6,212 nt of DNA from Candidatus Eiseniibacteriota bacterium (GCA_030610515.1 JAUWRQ010000073.1:1-6212), one strand, 5' to 3'; numbered from the stretch's first letter, positions 1 through 6,212 are shown. The notes: generated by a model not told the origin, from the sequence alone. Numbers and translations: made by a program.

Positions 1-1338
1 CAGGTCGATGAGCTCACCGCCGACCCGAACCTCGTACTGTGCGGGAGCAGCGATAGTCAGCTGCTCGATATCGAACTCGTCCGCGCCGATGTTCGCCGCG
101 GTCGGGACACCCAGCACGTGGACTCTGGTGCCACCCGAAAACTCCATCTTGACCACGCGCCGGTGGACGATCCGGCTGTCATCGACGTACTCGATGTTGT
201 CGGGATCGTAGCTCACGGAGGAGCTGGCCAAGAGTCCCGTGTTCACTACAAGCTTCTCGCCTTCGCTCCCGACGATCGCGTCGAACATCCGCTCGCCCTC
301 GCTCTTCAGACTCTCTATGTAGTCCCCTCTTTCCTCGACGCGGGCGCGGAAGTCGTAGTTCGGAAGCACCTGGAACGCCTTCGGAAGCTCCGTGCGAGTG
401 AGCTGCCAGAGCACCTCGTACGGGTCCGAGCAGTGCCCCGCCTCATCCCTCCACGCGGGATGGAAGCGGTCCAGGAGCCTGCAAAGCACTGCACCGCTCG
501 TCCTGTAGCGATCCCTCCGGTACCAGTCCAGATCCCGCGGCTCGCCCAGACACACCACCGTGTCGATCGGCGAGCCGAGACTGCCCGCGAGGAGAGCCTC
601 CGCCTTTCCATCGAGATGACCCGGCGCCCTGCGTCCCGCGCGCTGGCCGACGTACGAGGAGACGCCCGCCAGTCGTTCCAGCCGCCGCTCGTACGCCTCC
701 GCCGCGGGGCTGCCCAAGCGCAGCCTGCGATAGGTCCGGACAGCCACGAACTCCCGGGTCCACCGGCCGAGGGAATCGTCCGGCGCAAGCGACGCCCTGG
801 ACAGAAGCTGGCATTCGATGTCCGAGAGCACCAGGTTTTCGGCCGTGAGTGGGTACCCGTCGATGGGAGGAGCGATGCGGAGAAGGTCCGGGCACTCCTG
901 CGTGAGGTGGACCCGGAAGGCCTGCTCGAACGCGGTTCCGAGCGCCTCTCTGTCGAAGCGGTCCCACGACAGAAACGCGGTGGCCACTCCGTTCAGCGTT
1001 CCGCTCCCTGGAGCGAACGCGGCCGCGCTAACGGCGTGGAACGTCTTGCGCGATCGCCCGGAGGTACGCCTCTTTTCGAAGGCAGAGGGAGGATCAGGGT
1101 GGTTCACCAGGAAACAGAAACCTCCGCCACCCTCGTAGAGGGCGAAGGCCGTCTCCGATATCTTCCAGCCGGGCCAGAGCTCTCGTGAGAGCCCATCCAG
1201 CTCGCGAATGGCGGAGAGTCTGAGTATCGCCCCCTCGACGGCCTCGTCGGGAGGCTCGACGGCGGCCGCCGGGGAAGCGGCCAGAGCCACCACCGTCGCA
1301 CAGATAAAGATGCTCCTCTTGGGGAACGTGCCTGCCAT
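1..1338 (-). CDS. Unrecognised secreted protein, 3' end outside the window
   Basis: The frame is open without a stop for 446 codons, from ATG at 1338 to the left edge, so the C terminus is missing. The start is well supported: GAGGTGA lies 5 nt upstream, and the first 26 residues form a Sec signal peptide (KR, then a hydrophobic stretch, then SPAAA with likely cleavage before VEPP). The mature part has six cysteines (75, 149, 176, 263, 286, 303), an even number that would suit disulfides in an exported protein. Residues 54-90 (LWPGW, then FLVNHPDPPSAFEKR) and 216-305 (YERRLERLAGVSSYV, then SGAVLCRLLDRFHPAW) look like a conserved globular fold, possibly related to a peptidase-like family, but no catalytic HExxH is present. 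Residues 350-446 look beta-rich. Function is unknown. It sits behind a hairpin terminator and a possible promoter, so it is probably a separate transcription unit from the protease upstream. The gene is certain; the family is not. Confidence 0.88.
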   Translation of the reverse strand, partial: MAGTFPKRSIFICATVVALAASPAAAVEPPDEAVEGAILRLSAIRELDGLSRELWPGWKISETAFALYEGGGGFCFLVNHPDPPSAFEKRRTSGRSRKTFHAVSAAAFAPGSGTLNGVATAFLSWDRFDREALGTAFEQAFRVHLTQECPDLLRIAPPIDGYPLTAENLVLSDIECQLLSRASLAPDDSLGRWTREFVAVRTYRRLRLGSPAAEAYERRLERLAGVSSYVGQRAGRRAPGHLDGKAEALLAGSLGSPIDTVVCLGEPRDLDWYRRDRYRTSGAVLCRLLDRFHPAWRDEAGHCSDPYEVLWQLTRTELPKAFQVLPNYDFRARVEERGDYIESLKSEGERMFDAIVGSEGEKLVVNTGLLASSSVSYDPDNIEYVDDSRIVHRRVVKMEFSGGTRVHVLGVPTAANIGADEFDIEQLTIAAPAQYEVRVGGELIDL

Positions 1339-1343
1339 TCGCG

Positions 1344-1350
1344 TCACCTC
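1344..1350 (-). promoter_or_regulatory. Ribosome binding site of the secreted-protein gene
   Basis: Read on the minus strand, GAGGTGA sits 5 nt before ATG at 1338. It matches the anti-Shine-Dalgarno end of 16S rRNA well, and it fixes the start of a gene whose stop codon is outside the window. Confidence 0.75.
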
Positions 1351-1381
1351 AAGTCAGCGTGGCGGTCGCGGGTGACATCCC

Positions 1382-1411
1382 ATACTACGACCACCGCACA
1401 CGGCACGGCAA
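1382..1411 (-). promoter_or_regulatory. Possible sigma-70-type promoter for the secreted-protein gene
   Basis: On the minus strand TTGCCG (1411-1406) and TAGTAT (1387-1382) are 18 nt apart. Each matches four of six consensus bases. Transcription would begin near 1375 and give a leader of roughly 35-40 nt before the ATG at 1338. The placement is sensible, between the terminator at 1472-1498 and the gene, but in GC-rich DNA of an unknown lineage two partial boxes are weak evidence. Confidence 0.3.
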
Positions 1412-1471
1412 GTACCTGCATCATCACATATGACAGCGAGCGAGCCCCCTCAGTTACATCCGCATCGGAAA

Positions 1472-1498
1472 CGGCCGGGGCGCGCGGAGCCCCGGCCG
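1472..1498 (-). terminator. GC-rich hairpin, probable terminator after the protease gene
   Basis: A perfect 10-bp inverted repeat (CGGCCGGGGC and its complement) flanks a 7-nt loop, and on the minus strand it is followed by TTT. It starts 30 nt past the protease stop codon at 1528 and ends before the candidate promoter of the next gene. The stem is strong but the U tract is short, so it could also act as an mRNA 3'-end stabiliser or an inefficient terminator. On the plus strand the stem is followed by CACCGTG with no T run, so only the minus orientation makes sense. Confidence 0.6.
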
Positions 1499-1527
1499 CA
1501 CCGTGCGCCCGATCAAGCCAGGCGCGT

Positions 1528-3384
1528 CTAGAGGATGTCCCTGAGAACGAGCTTCGCCGAACTCCCGCGCCCCTCCCGCAGAATCCCGAACGTGTGTTCA
1601 GTACCGGAGTCCCCGCGAAGGAGTTCCCGGATGGAAACGAGGTCAAGATCCGCAGCATCGATCCCGTCGATCGACGTCACGATGTCCCCGACAGCGAAAC
1701 CCGCGTCCTCCGCCGGCGTTCCGGGGGCGAAGTGGAAGACCTCGAGTTCCCCCTCGTCGGTCCGCCACAACTGGAGCCCGCTTCTGTCGACCGGGAAGTC
1801 GAGGCCGAAATCGTCGCCCTTCTCAACGGTGACTTGCTGGTTCTCGTAGTCGAGATAGAGAACGAAGTGCCGGAGGAGCGTGTTGCCCACGTTGCCGATC
1901 CTCTCGCTGCCCCCGAAGGCCCCTACAACCTGCTGGACCGGACACGCGATGCGCGAAGCCTCGACCTCGAATCCGGCGAACTCGATGCTTTCGAACCTGA
2001 GGAGCCTGCTCTCGATCCTGCCGCCGGCACCGAACCCGATGACCTCAACGCCGTTCCGGTCGAGGAATCCATGCTCCTCGGCGTACGGATAGTGAAAGGA
2101 GACCCCGCCCGCGCCCAGATCGAGCGTCCACCAACCAGAGTGCTCCCCGTCCACGATGGCCTGGACCCCGAAGATGTTGCCGGAGAGCGGGGCGTCGAGC
2201 GTCACTCCGTCGCCCTCGTACACGAACGATGAAGGCTCGTGGAACGTCAGCAGCGCGTTCGCGTAGTCGACACGGGTGACGAATCGCGAGAGGAAGTCGT
2301 ACCCGAGGATTCCTCCGATCTTGAGATCGGCCGTCCTTTCGAAGAGCCCGCTGATCCCGATGACAGCCGCGGTCTGCTCGGCGAACTCGATCCCGGGAAC
2401 GGAGAACGCCGGGAGTGTCACGAACGATACGTCGACCGTCGACCCAGCGCCCACGCCCTTCACCTTCCCCTCGGGCTCGAGCCCGAGATCGGCCGCGAAC
2501 TCCGAGTCGATGACGCTCGAGCTCGCGCCCGTATCGAGAACCCAGAGGAGCTCGCGCCCACCCATCGTCACGGGAAGGAAGATGTGCCGCTCGATGAACC
2601 GGAAGGGAACGTCGACGGAGGTCTCTCCACCGACGAACGAGTAGTCGTCGGCGTCTTCCGCCGGAGGATCGAACACTGAGGGGTCGAACGACGGGTTCGG
2701 CTCGTAGCCGATGATCTCAACCGTCTGCGTCTGTCCGATCCGCTGGTCCGTGGTCACGTCCACGAACGGGCGAAGTATCCCGTTTGCCTCCCTGTAGTCG
2801 TGGTGGAGTGTGTGGCTCTCGTCGTTGTTCCGGGCATCGACGGTCTTCCGAATCAGGAAGCTCATCGTGTCGACACACATGAGCGTGTAGCTCTCGTCGA
2901 TCGTGTTCGCCGCTCTCACCACGTAGCACTCGGACCCCTCGACGGTCTCGGTGCCTTCGAAGGTCACGACGAAGATCTCGGAGTCGGGCTCGAGGTGCTC
3001 GTACCGCTCCATGCGCAGCATCAGGTCCCGCCTGCGGAGGGCGGCTTCGTCACGAACGAGCGTCACCCTCCCGTTGGCGTCAACCTCCCACGAGACCTCC
3101 CCGTTGTCCCCGGTCGTCTGCTTGATGATCCCGAGGTCGACCTCCGTGCGGTGGATCCCGGGACCACCGCTCAGATGCCTGATCGTGCCGGTGAGCCCCG
3201 CGACGGAAAGCGTGCCCTCGAGCGAATACGGCCCCTCCGACTTGAGCCGCTCGAGCCCGCCGATGGCCTCGTAGTGTCTCTCGAGGATCTCGTACGGGTC
3301 CGTGAGCCCCTGCTGCGCGAGAGCCGGCACGGTGAGTGCCAAGGTCAGAGCAAGGATGATGATCAGGCGTCCGCGGTCCAACAT
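1528..3384 (-). CDS. Secreted aspartic protease-like protein with LolA-like and PDZ domains
   Basis: The protein has 618 residues. Residues 1-23 are a Sec signal peptide (cut after ALA). Residues 28-245 resemble the LolA/LolB-like beta fold (LERHYEAIGGLERLKS opening, C153 and C170 a possible disulfide pair). Residues 255-385 are a retropepsin-like aspartic protease domain with LDTGASSSVID (D284) and the later hydrophobic-Gly motif GGILGYDFL (357-365). Residues 395-525 repeat that fold, but the matching site is LDLGAGG (D422), followed by IGNVGNTLL (496-504). Residues 537-615 are a PDZ domain (GTPAEDAGFAVGDIVTSIDG). From the family, the expected role is peptide cleavage outside the cytoplasm, with PDZ binding C-terminal tails; the substrate is unknown. 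If the two repeats pair like a pepsin, one half would contribute an aspartate without the usual Thr. ATG at 3384 is preceded by GAGAAAGG 6 nt away. It follows the small membrane protein gene by 85 nt and may or may not share its transcript. Confidence 0.93.
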   Translation of the reverse strand: MLDRGRLIIILALTLALTVPALAQQGLTDPYEILERHYEAIGGLERLKSEGPYSLEGTLSVAGLTGTIRHLSGGPGIHRTEVDLGIIKQTTGDNGEVSWEVDANGRVTLVRDEAALRRRDLMLRMERYEHLEPDSEIFVVTFEGTETVEGSECYVVRAANTIDESYTLMCVDTMSFLIRKTVDARNNDESHTLHHDYREANGILRPFVDVTTDQRIGQTQTVEIIGYEPNPSFDPSVFDPPAEDADDYSFVGGETSVDVPFRFIERHIFLPVTMGGRELLWVLDTGASSSVIDSEFAADLGLEPEGKVKGVGAGSTVDVSFVTLPAFSVPGIEFAEQTAAVIGISGLFERTADLKIGGILGYDFLSRFVTRVDYANALLTFHEPSSFVYEGDGVTLDAPLSGNIFGVQAIVDGEHSGWWTLDLGAGGVSFHYPYAEEHGFLDRNGVEVIGFGAGGRIESRLLRFESIEFAGFEVEASRIACPVQQVVGAFGGSERIGNVGNTLLRHFVLYLDYENQQVTVEKGDDFGLDFPVDRSGLQLWRTDEGELEVFHFAPGTPAEDAGFAVGDIVTSIDGIDAADLDLVSIRELLRGDSGTEHTFGILREGRGSSAKLVLRDIL

Positions 3385-3445
3385 ATTCGGCCTTTCTCTA
3401 CGTTCCCTGTGTGAACTGCGATGCGATGGTTATCCAGGTGTCTCA

Positions 3446-3461
3446 ACGGCGGAGCCGCCGT
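3446..3461 (-). terminator. Small hairpin between the membrane-protein and protease genes
   Basis: ACGGCGG and its exact complement CCGCCGT are separated by only 2 nt, so a folded RNA would have about 6 bp and a 4-nt loop. It begins 8 nt past the stop codon at 3470. On the minus strand it is followed by TGAGACACC, with no U tract. It may be a weak or Rho-assisted terminator or an RNA-processing barrier that lowers protease expression. A chance palindrome in GC-rich DNA is also possible. Confidence 0.35.
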
Positions 3462-3469
3462 GTCCCTCG

Positions 3470-3874
3470 TCAGGCGACGGGACCGGGGCTTTCGCTTCCT
3501 CCCGAGCGGAGGTAGTCCACGACCTCGTCGCGCATGAGCACCCAGAGGGTGTAGATGCCGAGGGCGGTGCCCAGGGGGATGTCCAGGAGGTCGATGGCGC
3601 CCACGATGAGAGCCAATATCCGTGCCCAGGGCCGCCTGCGCAGCAGCCCGATGCCTCCGATGACGCCGGGGATCGAGACGACGATGAGCATCGTACCGAC
3701 GATACCTCCGACCGTCGCTAGAATGACGTTGGCCTGCGGATCGTTGGTTATCGAGCCGAGCACCGAGAAGAGCGTGAAGATGCCGATGCCGAGCACGAAC
3801 CCGAGGGCGTGATAGACGATGTGGAAGACGCCCAGGAGCGTCAGGTGCTTATCCGCCCACTTGTGATCGTCCAT
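3470..3874 (-). CDS. Small four-helix membrane protein of unknown function
   Basis: The protein has 134 residues with four hydrophobic segments, at about 11-40, 50-78, 84-98 and 99-115. A short polar N terminus (MDDHKWADKH) and a polar tail (RDEVVDYLRSGGSESPGPVA) flank them. The pattern LLRRRPWARILALIVGAIDLLDIPLGTALGIYTLWVL (read here as 77-87, then 88-113) is a recurrent motif of short uncharacterised bacterial membrane proteins; I know no function for them. ATG at 3874 has GGGAGG 4 nt upstream, a rather close spacing, and no other in-frame ATG lies near. It begins 32 nt after the phosphatase gene ends, so co-transcription is likely. A role as an accessory to the membrane phosphatase or the beta-helix protein is only inferred from position. 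Confidence 0.85.
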   Translation of the reverse strand: MDDHKWADKHLTLLGVFHIVYHALGFVLGIGIFTLFSVLGSITNDPQANVILATVGGIVGTMLIVVSIPGVIGGIGLLRRRPWARILALIVGAIDLLDIPLGTALGIYTLWVLMRDEVVDYLRSGGSESPGPVA

Positions 3875-3878
3875 GGTA

Positions 3879-3884
3879 CCTCCC
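3879..3884 (-). promoter_or_regulatory. Ribosome binding site of the four-helix membrane protein gene
   Basis: GGGAGG on the minus strand ends 4 nt before ATG at 3874. The sequence match is strong but the spacing is at the short end of the usual range. It lies in the 32-nt gap after the phosphatase stop codon. Confidence 0.6.
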
Positions 3885-3906
3885 GTGGTTCATCCTTCGA
3901 CCGCCG

Positions 3907-5250
3907 CTAGGTATCGTGCGGGGTCATGAGTGTGGCGGCCTTGGCGGGCCCTCGCAGGTCACCCGTTGCGGGCGCACCTCGCGCGGCGGAGGGCCCACCT
4001 TTGGCCTCTCGGGGGGACTCTTCGTGCGGCAGAGAACGCTCCTCCACCGATTCTCTGACCATCTTCACGACAACCATCGTGAGGTCGTCGGCCTGAGCCG
4101 CTCCCTCCGTAAAGTCCTTGACGCTCGAGTAGACCCTCTCTTCGATCTCCCTGGCGGACGCGCGGCAGTGCGCCGCGAGCACCTCCTCCAGCCTCTCCTC
4201 GCCGTACATCTCGTCCCGTGGGTTCGTGGCCTCGGTGATGCCGTCGGTGTAGAGCACGAGGTCATCTCCGGGCCCCAGGGTCATCTCGCCTTCCTCGTAC
4301 TTCATTCCGGGCATGATGCCTATCACTACACCACCGCACTCCAGGTATTCCTTCCGGCCGTCGGCGCGCAGCACGCAGGGCGGGTTGTGCCCGGCGTTCA
4401 CGTACCGGACGTGGCCGGTCTTCGTATCGAGAACACAGTAGAAGAACGTGATGAACCCACTGTCCTCGGTCGACCTGTAAACAAGGCTGTTGACCTTCTC
4501 GATGAGGCTGCCCGCCGGCACGCCGCTCTCGGAGAGCGCGCGAACGGCGGCCTGGACGGTGGCCATGAGTATCGCGGCCGGAGGTCCCTTGCCCGCGACG
4601 TCGCCGATCGTGATCGCCAGCTTGCCGTCGCCGAGCTCGATGACGTCGTAGCAGTCGCCCCCGACGTGCCTGGCCGGTACGGTGAACGCGAACAGATCGA
4701 GCCCGGGTATGTTCGGGAACGTCTTCGGCAGCAGCCCCATTTGTATGTCGCGGGCGACCTCCATCTCTCTCTCGAGCCCCGCCCGCGCTGCCGACTCGTT
4801 CTCTATCTGCTCCCTCAGGCGGTCGTGGGCGTATGTCAGAGCGCCGACGACGAGTGCCAAGACTCCGTTCACGGTCATCACCATGATCGCCAGCCGAACC
4901 TGATACAGAAGCAGGAGGGGGTTGATGATCATCGCGAGACCGCTTCCCAGCACGCTTCCGCCGAGGAGCGTGGCCAGCGCCAAAGGAACGCGGATGTACG
5001 CGGGTAGCCCGCTCCAGCGCGGCAGAACGAACCGCACCGTCACCAGGGCCGTGAACCCGACCACGTTCGCGTAGATCACGCTCATCGGTACGAGCGAGGC
5101 GTTGATCGCTTCGCCCTTGGCGAAGACGAGAATCCCCGCGCCGATCAGAAGGCCTGCCGCGGTGTTCGCGAGCGCCCAGAGCCCGATCGTCTTCCCCCCG
5201 AGCTGACCTGGAATCCTGTGCGAGGTGATGCCGCGCGCATCCCCACTCAT
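3907..5250 (-). CDS. Membrane-anchored SpoIIE/RsbU-type PP2C serine phosphatase
   Basis: The protein has 447 residues. Four hydrophobic helices (about 21-44, 51-75, 87-110, 119-139) anchor it, followed by a coiled-coil-like linker (141-170) leading into EVARDIQMGLLP (164-175), the usual entry to RsbU-type phosphatases. The catalytic domain (about 183-398) keeps the metal-binding set: GGDCYD (D199), GDVAGKGPPAA (D217), YTDGITEA (D336) and QADDLT (D388, D389), plus NAGHNPP (285-291). It should be an active Mn/Mg-dependent Ser/Thr phosphatase facing the cytoplasm, typically acting on an anti-sigma-factor antagonist; no such partner gene is in the window. The tail 401-447 is Pro, Ala, Gly and charge rich and probably disordered. 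I chose ATG at 5250 because GGAGG lies 9 nt upstream and the helices follow directly. A start at 5313 would add 21 Arg/His-rich residues inside the upstream gene. The gap to that gene is 4 nt, suggesting translational coupling. Confidence 0.95.
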   Translation of the reverse strand: MSGDARGITSHRIPGQLGGKTIGLWALANTAAGLLIGAGILVFAKGEAINASLVPMSVIYANVVGFTALVTVRFVLPRWSGLPAYIRVPLALATLLGGSVLGSGLAMIINPLLLLYQVRLAIMVMTVNGVLALVVGALTYAHDRLREQIENESAARAGLEREMEVARDIQMGLLPKTFPNIPGLDLFAFTVPARHVGGDCYDVIELGDGKLAITIGDVAGKGPPAAILMATVQAAVRALSESGVPAGSLIEKVNSLVYRSTEDSGFITFFYCVLDTKTGHVRYVNAGHNPPCVLRADGRKEYLECGGVVIGIMPGMKYEEGEMTLGPGDDLVLYTDGITEATNPRDEMYGEERLEEVLAAHCRASAREIEERVYSSVKDFTEGAAQADDLTMVVVKMVRESVEERSLPHEESPREAKGGPSAARGAPATGDLRGPAKAATLMTPHDT

Positions 5251-5254
5251 TCGC

Positions 5255-6212
5255 TTAGCCCTCCGTGGCCTGCGGAGTCGGTGGCGGTGACGGTGCCGGG
5301 GGCCGCGTGCCACCCGGGAACGCGTCCGGAAGTCCCTCCGGCCGCGCGGGCGGCGCCTCGAAAGCGCCGTTGAGCCTCGTCTCCTTGCGCTGCAGGAGCG
5401 CGCCGATCCCGAAGAAGATGATGACGATCCCGATCAGGGTCCCGGCCACCGGTATGGCCGTGACGGCGAACACGAGGAGAAGCCCCAGCAGCATCGCGGG
5501 GACAGCTGATACGTCGAAGCGGCCTCCACGTCTGAGGAGCAGATTGCCCAGCCATATCGCCACGTAGAACTTCGAGATGTAGAGCGCGATGAGATAGGCC
5601 AGGAGCAGCATGAGCGACAGCGGAATCGTAATGATCAGGACGAGCGTGATCAGGATGATGATCGGGATGCAGATGAACGCAATGAACCCGATGCCGAGGC
5701 TCTTCAGCGGCTTGGTCCTGATGATCTCCGCGGTCTTCAGGGCGTGGTCCTTGGTCAGAGCCACGATGACGCTGCCCGCGATGATCGCCGCGATGAACTT
5801 GAAGATCCAGAGGAAGGCGCCGAAGCCTCTCGGCAAACTGAACTTGGGCTTGTACTCGGAAACAGGTCTCTCGAACGTTATGGAGCCCGCAACGGCGTCG
5901 GGCCGGAAGTCCATCTCGGCGGGACCGCTGTACTTCAGGTCGCCGCCTATCGAGCCCGTGGGCCCGATGGTCAGCCCCCCGTCGGTCCGGAGCTCTGCGT
6001 TCCCACCGATGACGCCGTTGACGGCCACTGTTCCGCCCGCGAGCGACACGTCCTGCTTCACCTCGCCGTTCAGGAACATCATCCCGCCAGCCGCGAGGAG
6101 GTTCCCTTCAATGATGGCACCGTCACTCACGGTTATGTTCGCAGCGAGGGCCAGGACGTCGCCCTTTATCGTGCCGTCGATGTAGAGGTTCTGGCAGAAG
6201 ATGCGGAGGTCG
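5255..6212 (-). CDS. Bactofilin-like beta-helix protein with a multi-pass membrane domain, 5' end outside the window
   Basis: The frame is open to the right edge, and 318 residues are visible before TAA at 5255. The GTG at 6130 is an internal Val (ANIT-V-SDGAI), since the repeat pattern continues upstream of it, so the true start lies beyond 6212. Visible residues 8-112 form short right-handed beta-helix-type repeats of the kind found in bactofilins (GTIKGDV, GAIIEGNLLAAGG, GEVKQDVSLAGG, GVIGGNAEL, GSIGGDLKYSG). Residues 130-273 hold about five hydrophobic helices (130-153, 172-196, 197-224, 238-252, 254-273). The tail 274-318 is Pro-rich. This combination is known in uncharacterised bacterial integral membrane proteins annotated as polymer-forming cytoskeletal or as a DUF. 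A scaffold role at the membrane is inferred from bactofilins, which self-assemble. Which side of the membrane the beta-helix is on cannot be decided without the missing N terminus: a signal peptide there would place it outside. It leads directly into the phosphatase gene. Confidence 0.9.
   Translation of the reverse strand, partial: DLRIFCQNLYIDGTIKGDVLALAANITVSDGAIIEGNLLAAGGMMFLNGEVKQDVSLAGGTVAVNGVIGGNAELRTDGGLTIGPTGSIGGDLKYSGPAEMDFRPDAVAGSITFERPVSEYKPKFSLPRGFGAFLWIFKFIAAIIAGSVIVALTKDHALKTAEIIRTKPLKSLGIGFIAFICIPIIILITLVLIITIPLSLMLLLAYLIALYISKFYVAIWLGNLLLRRGGRFDVSAVPAMLLGLLLVFAVTAIPVAGTLIGIVIIFFGIGALLQRKETRLNGAFEAPPARPEGLPDAFPGGTRPPAPSPPPTPQATEG
5258..5264 (-). promoter_or_regulatory. Ribosome binding site that sets the phosphatase start
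   Basis: GGAGGGC on the minus strand lies within the last codons of the upstream beta-helix gene. Its GGAGG core is 9 nt before ATG at 5250. It argues for the 447-residue product over the longer frame beginning at 5313, and it places translation initiation of the phosphatase where ribosomes finish the upstream gene. Confidence 0.7.

Noticed and set aside
443..967. Minus-strand frames at 443-967 and 315-788
   Set aside because: They overlap the continuous minus-strand gene in other frames and give Arg-, Gly- and Ser-rich products typical of frame-shifted GC-rich coding sequence.
118..1188. 356-codon open frame on the plus strand
   Set aside because: It is exactly codon-in-register antisense to the minus-strand secreted-protein gene. 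Its stops could arise only from TTA, CTA or TCA codons in that gene, which are rare in this GC-rich DNA; the frame ends where a TCA codon occurs. The product is Arg/Pro/Glu rich with no domain and no signal peptide.
1372..2232. 286-codon open frame on the plus strand, plus further plus frames up to 3414
   Set aside because: It is antisense and in register to the protease gene, which has a signal peptide and recognisable domains. The plus-strand products are low-complexity and charged.
3420..3455. TTGAGA as a -35 box for a protease promoter
   Set aside because: At 16 to 18 nt downstream no convincing -10 box is found (CATCGC and neighbours), so I do not call a promoter there.
3916..5007. 363-codon open frame on the plus strand
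   Set aside because: It is antisense to the phosphatase catalytic domain, whose motifs are unmistakable; the plus-strand product shows no recognisable fold.
5251..5313. Longer phosphatase start at 5313
   Set aside because: It adds 21 residues that are mostly Arg and His, overlaps the upstream gene, and ignores the well-placed ribosome binding site before 5250.
6128..6130. GTG at 6130 as the start of the beta-helix gene
   Set aside because: The frame stays open to the window edge and the upstream 27 residues continue the same beta-helix repeat pattern (GTIKGDV, ALAANIT).
1..6212. Defence, phage, transposon or CRISPR content
   Set aside because: No integrase, transposase, toxin-antitoxin pair, nuclease or direct-repeat array was seen; all genes look like chromosomal envelope or signalling genes of uniform composition.

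Overview
All five genes supported here lie on the minus strand of a clearly GC-rich bacterial segment. Codons such as TTA, CTA and TCA are rare, so long antisense open frames appear opposite the real genes. Two Sec signal peptides, a LolA-like domain on a secreted protease and a bactofilin-like membrane protein fit a diderm bacterium. The closest impression is an Acidobacteriota, Eisenbacteria or Gemmatimonadota type lineage, but no marker gene is present and this placement is weak. No RNA gene, mobile element, CRISPR array or phage gene was seen.

Layout in the direction of transcription (right to left). (1) 6212-5255: 5'-truncated gene for a bactofilin-like beta-helix fused to a multi-pass membrane domain. 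(2) 5250-3907: membrane-anchored SpoIIE/RsbU-type PP2C phosphatase, starting 4 nt after gene 1 stops. (3) 3874-3470: 134-residue four-helix membrane protein, 32 nt further on. (4) 3384-1528: secreted protein with a LolA-like domain, a tandem retropepsin-like aspartic protease region and a C-terminal PDZ domain, preceded by an 85 nt gap holding a small hairpin. (5) A 10-bp-stem hairpin at 1472-1498 probably ends that transcription unit. (6) 1338-1: a secreted protein that runs off the left edge, with its own strong ribosome binding site and a possible promoter. No stop codon is present for it in the window, so a search for complete ORFs would miss it.

Genes 1 to 3 look like one operon around the cell envelope: a membrane scaffold-like protein, a membrane phosphatase that would switch a partner such as an anti-sigma-factor antagonist (none is visible here), and a small membrane protein. 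The protease may be in the same transcript or start its own. The two most unusual points are inferred. The second half of the protease has DLG where a catalytic DTG is expected. The unrecognised secreted protein may be a metallopeptidase-fold relative that has lost its zinc ligands. No complete new system can be demonstrated from this window.
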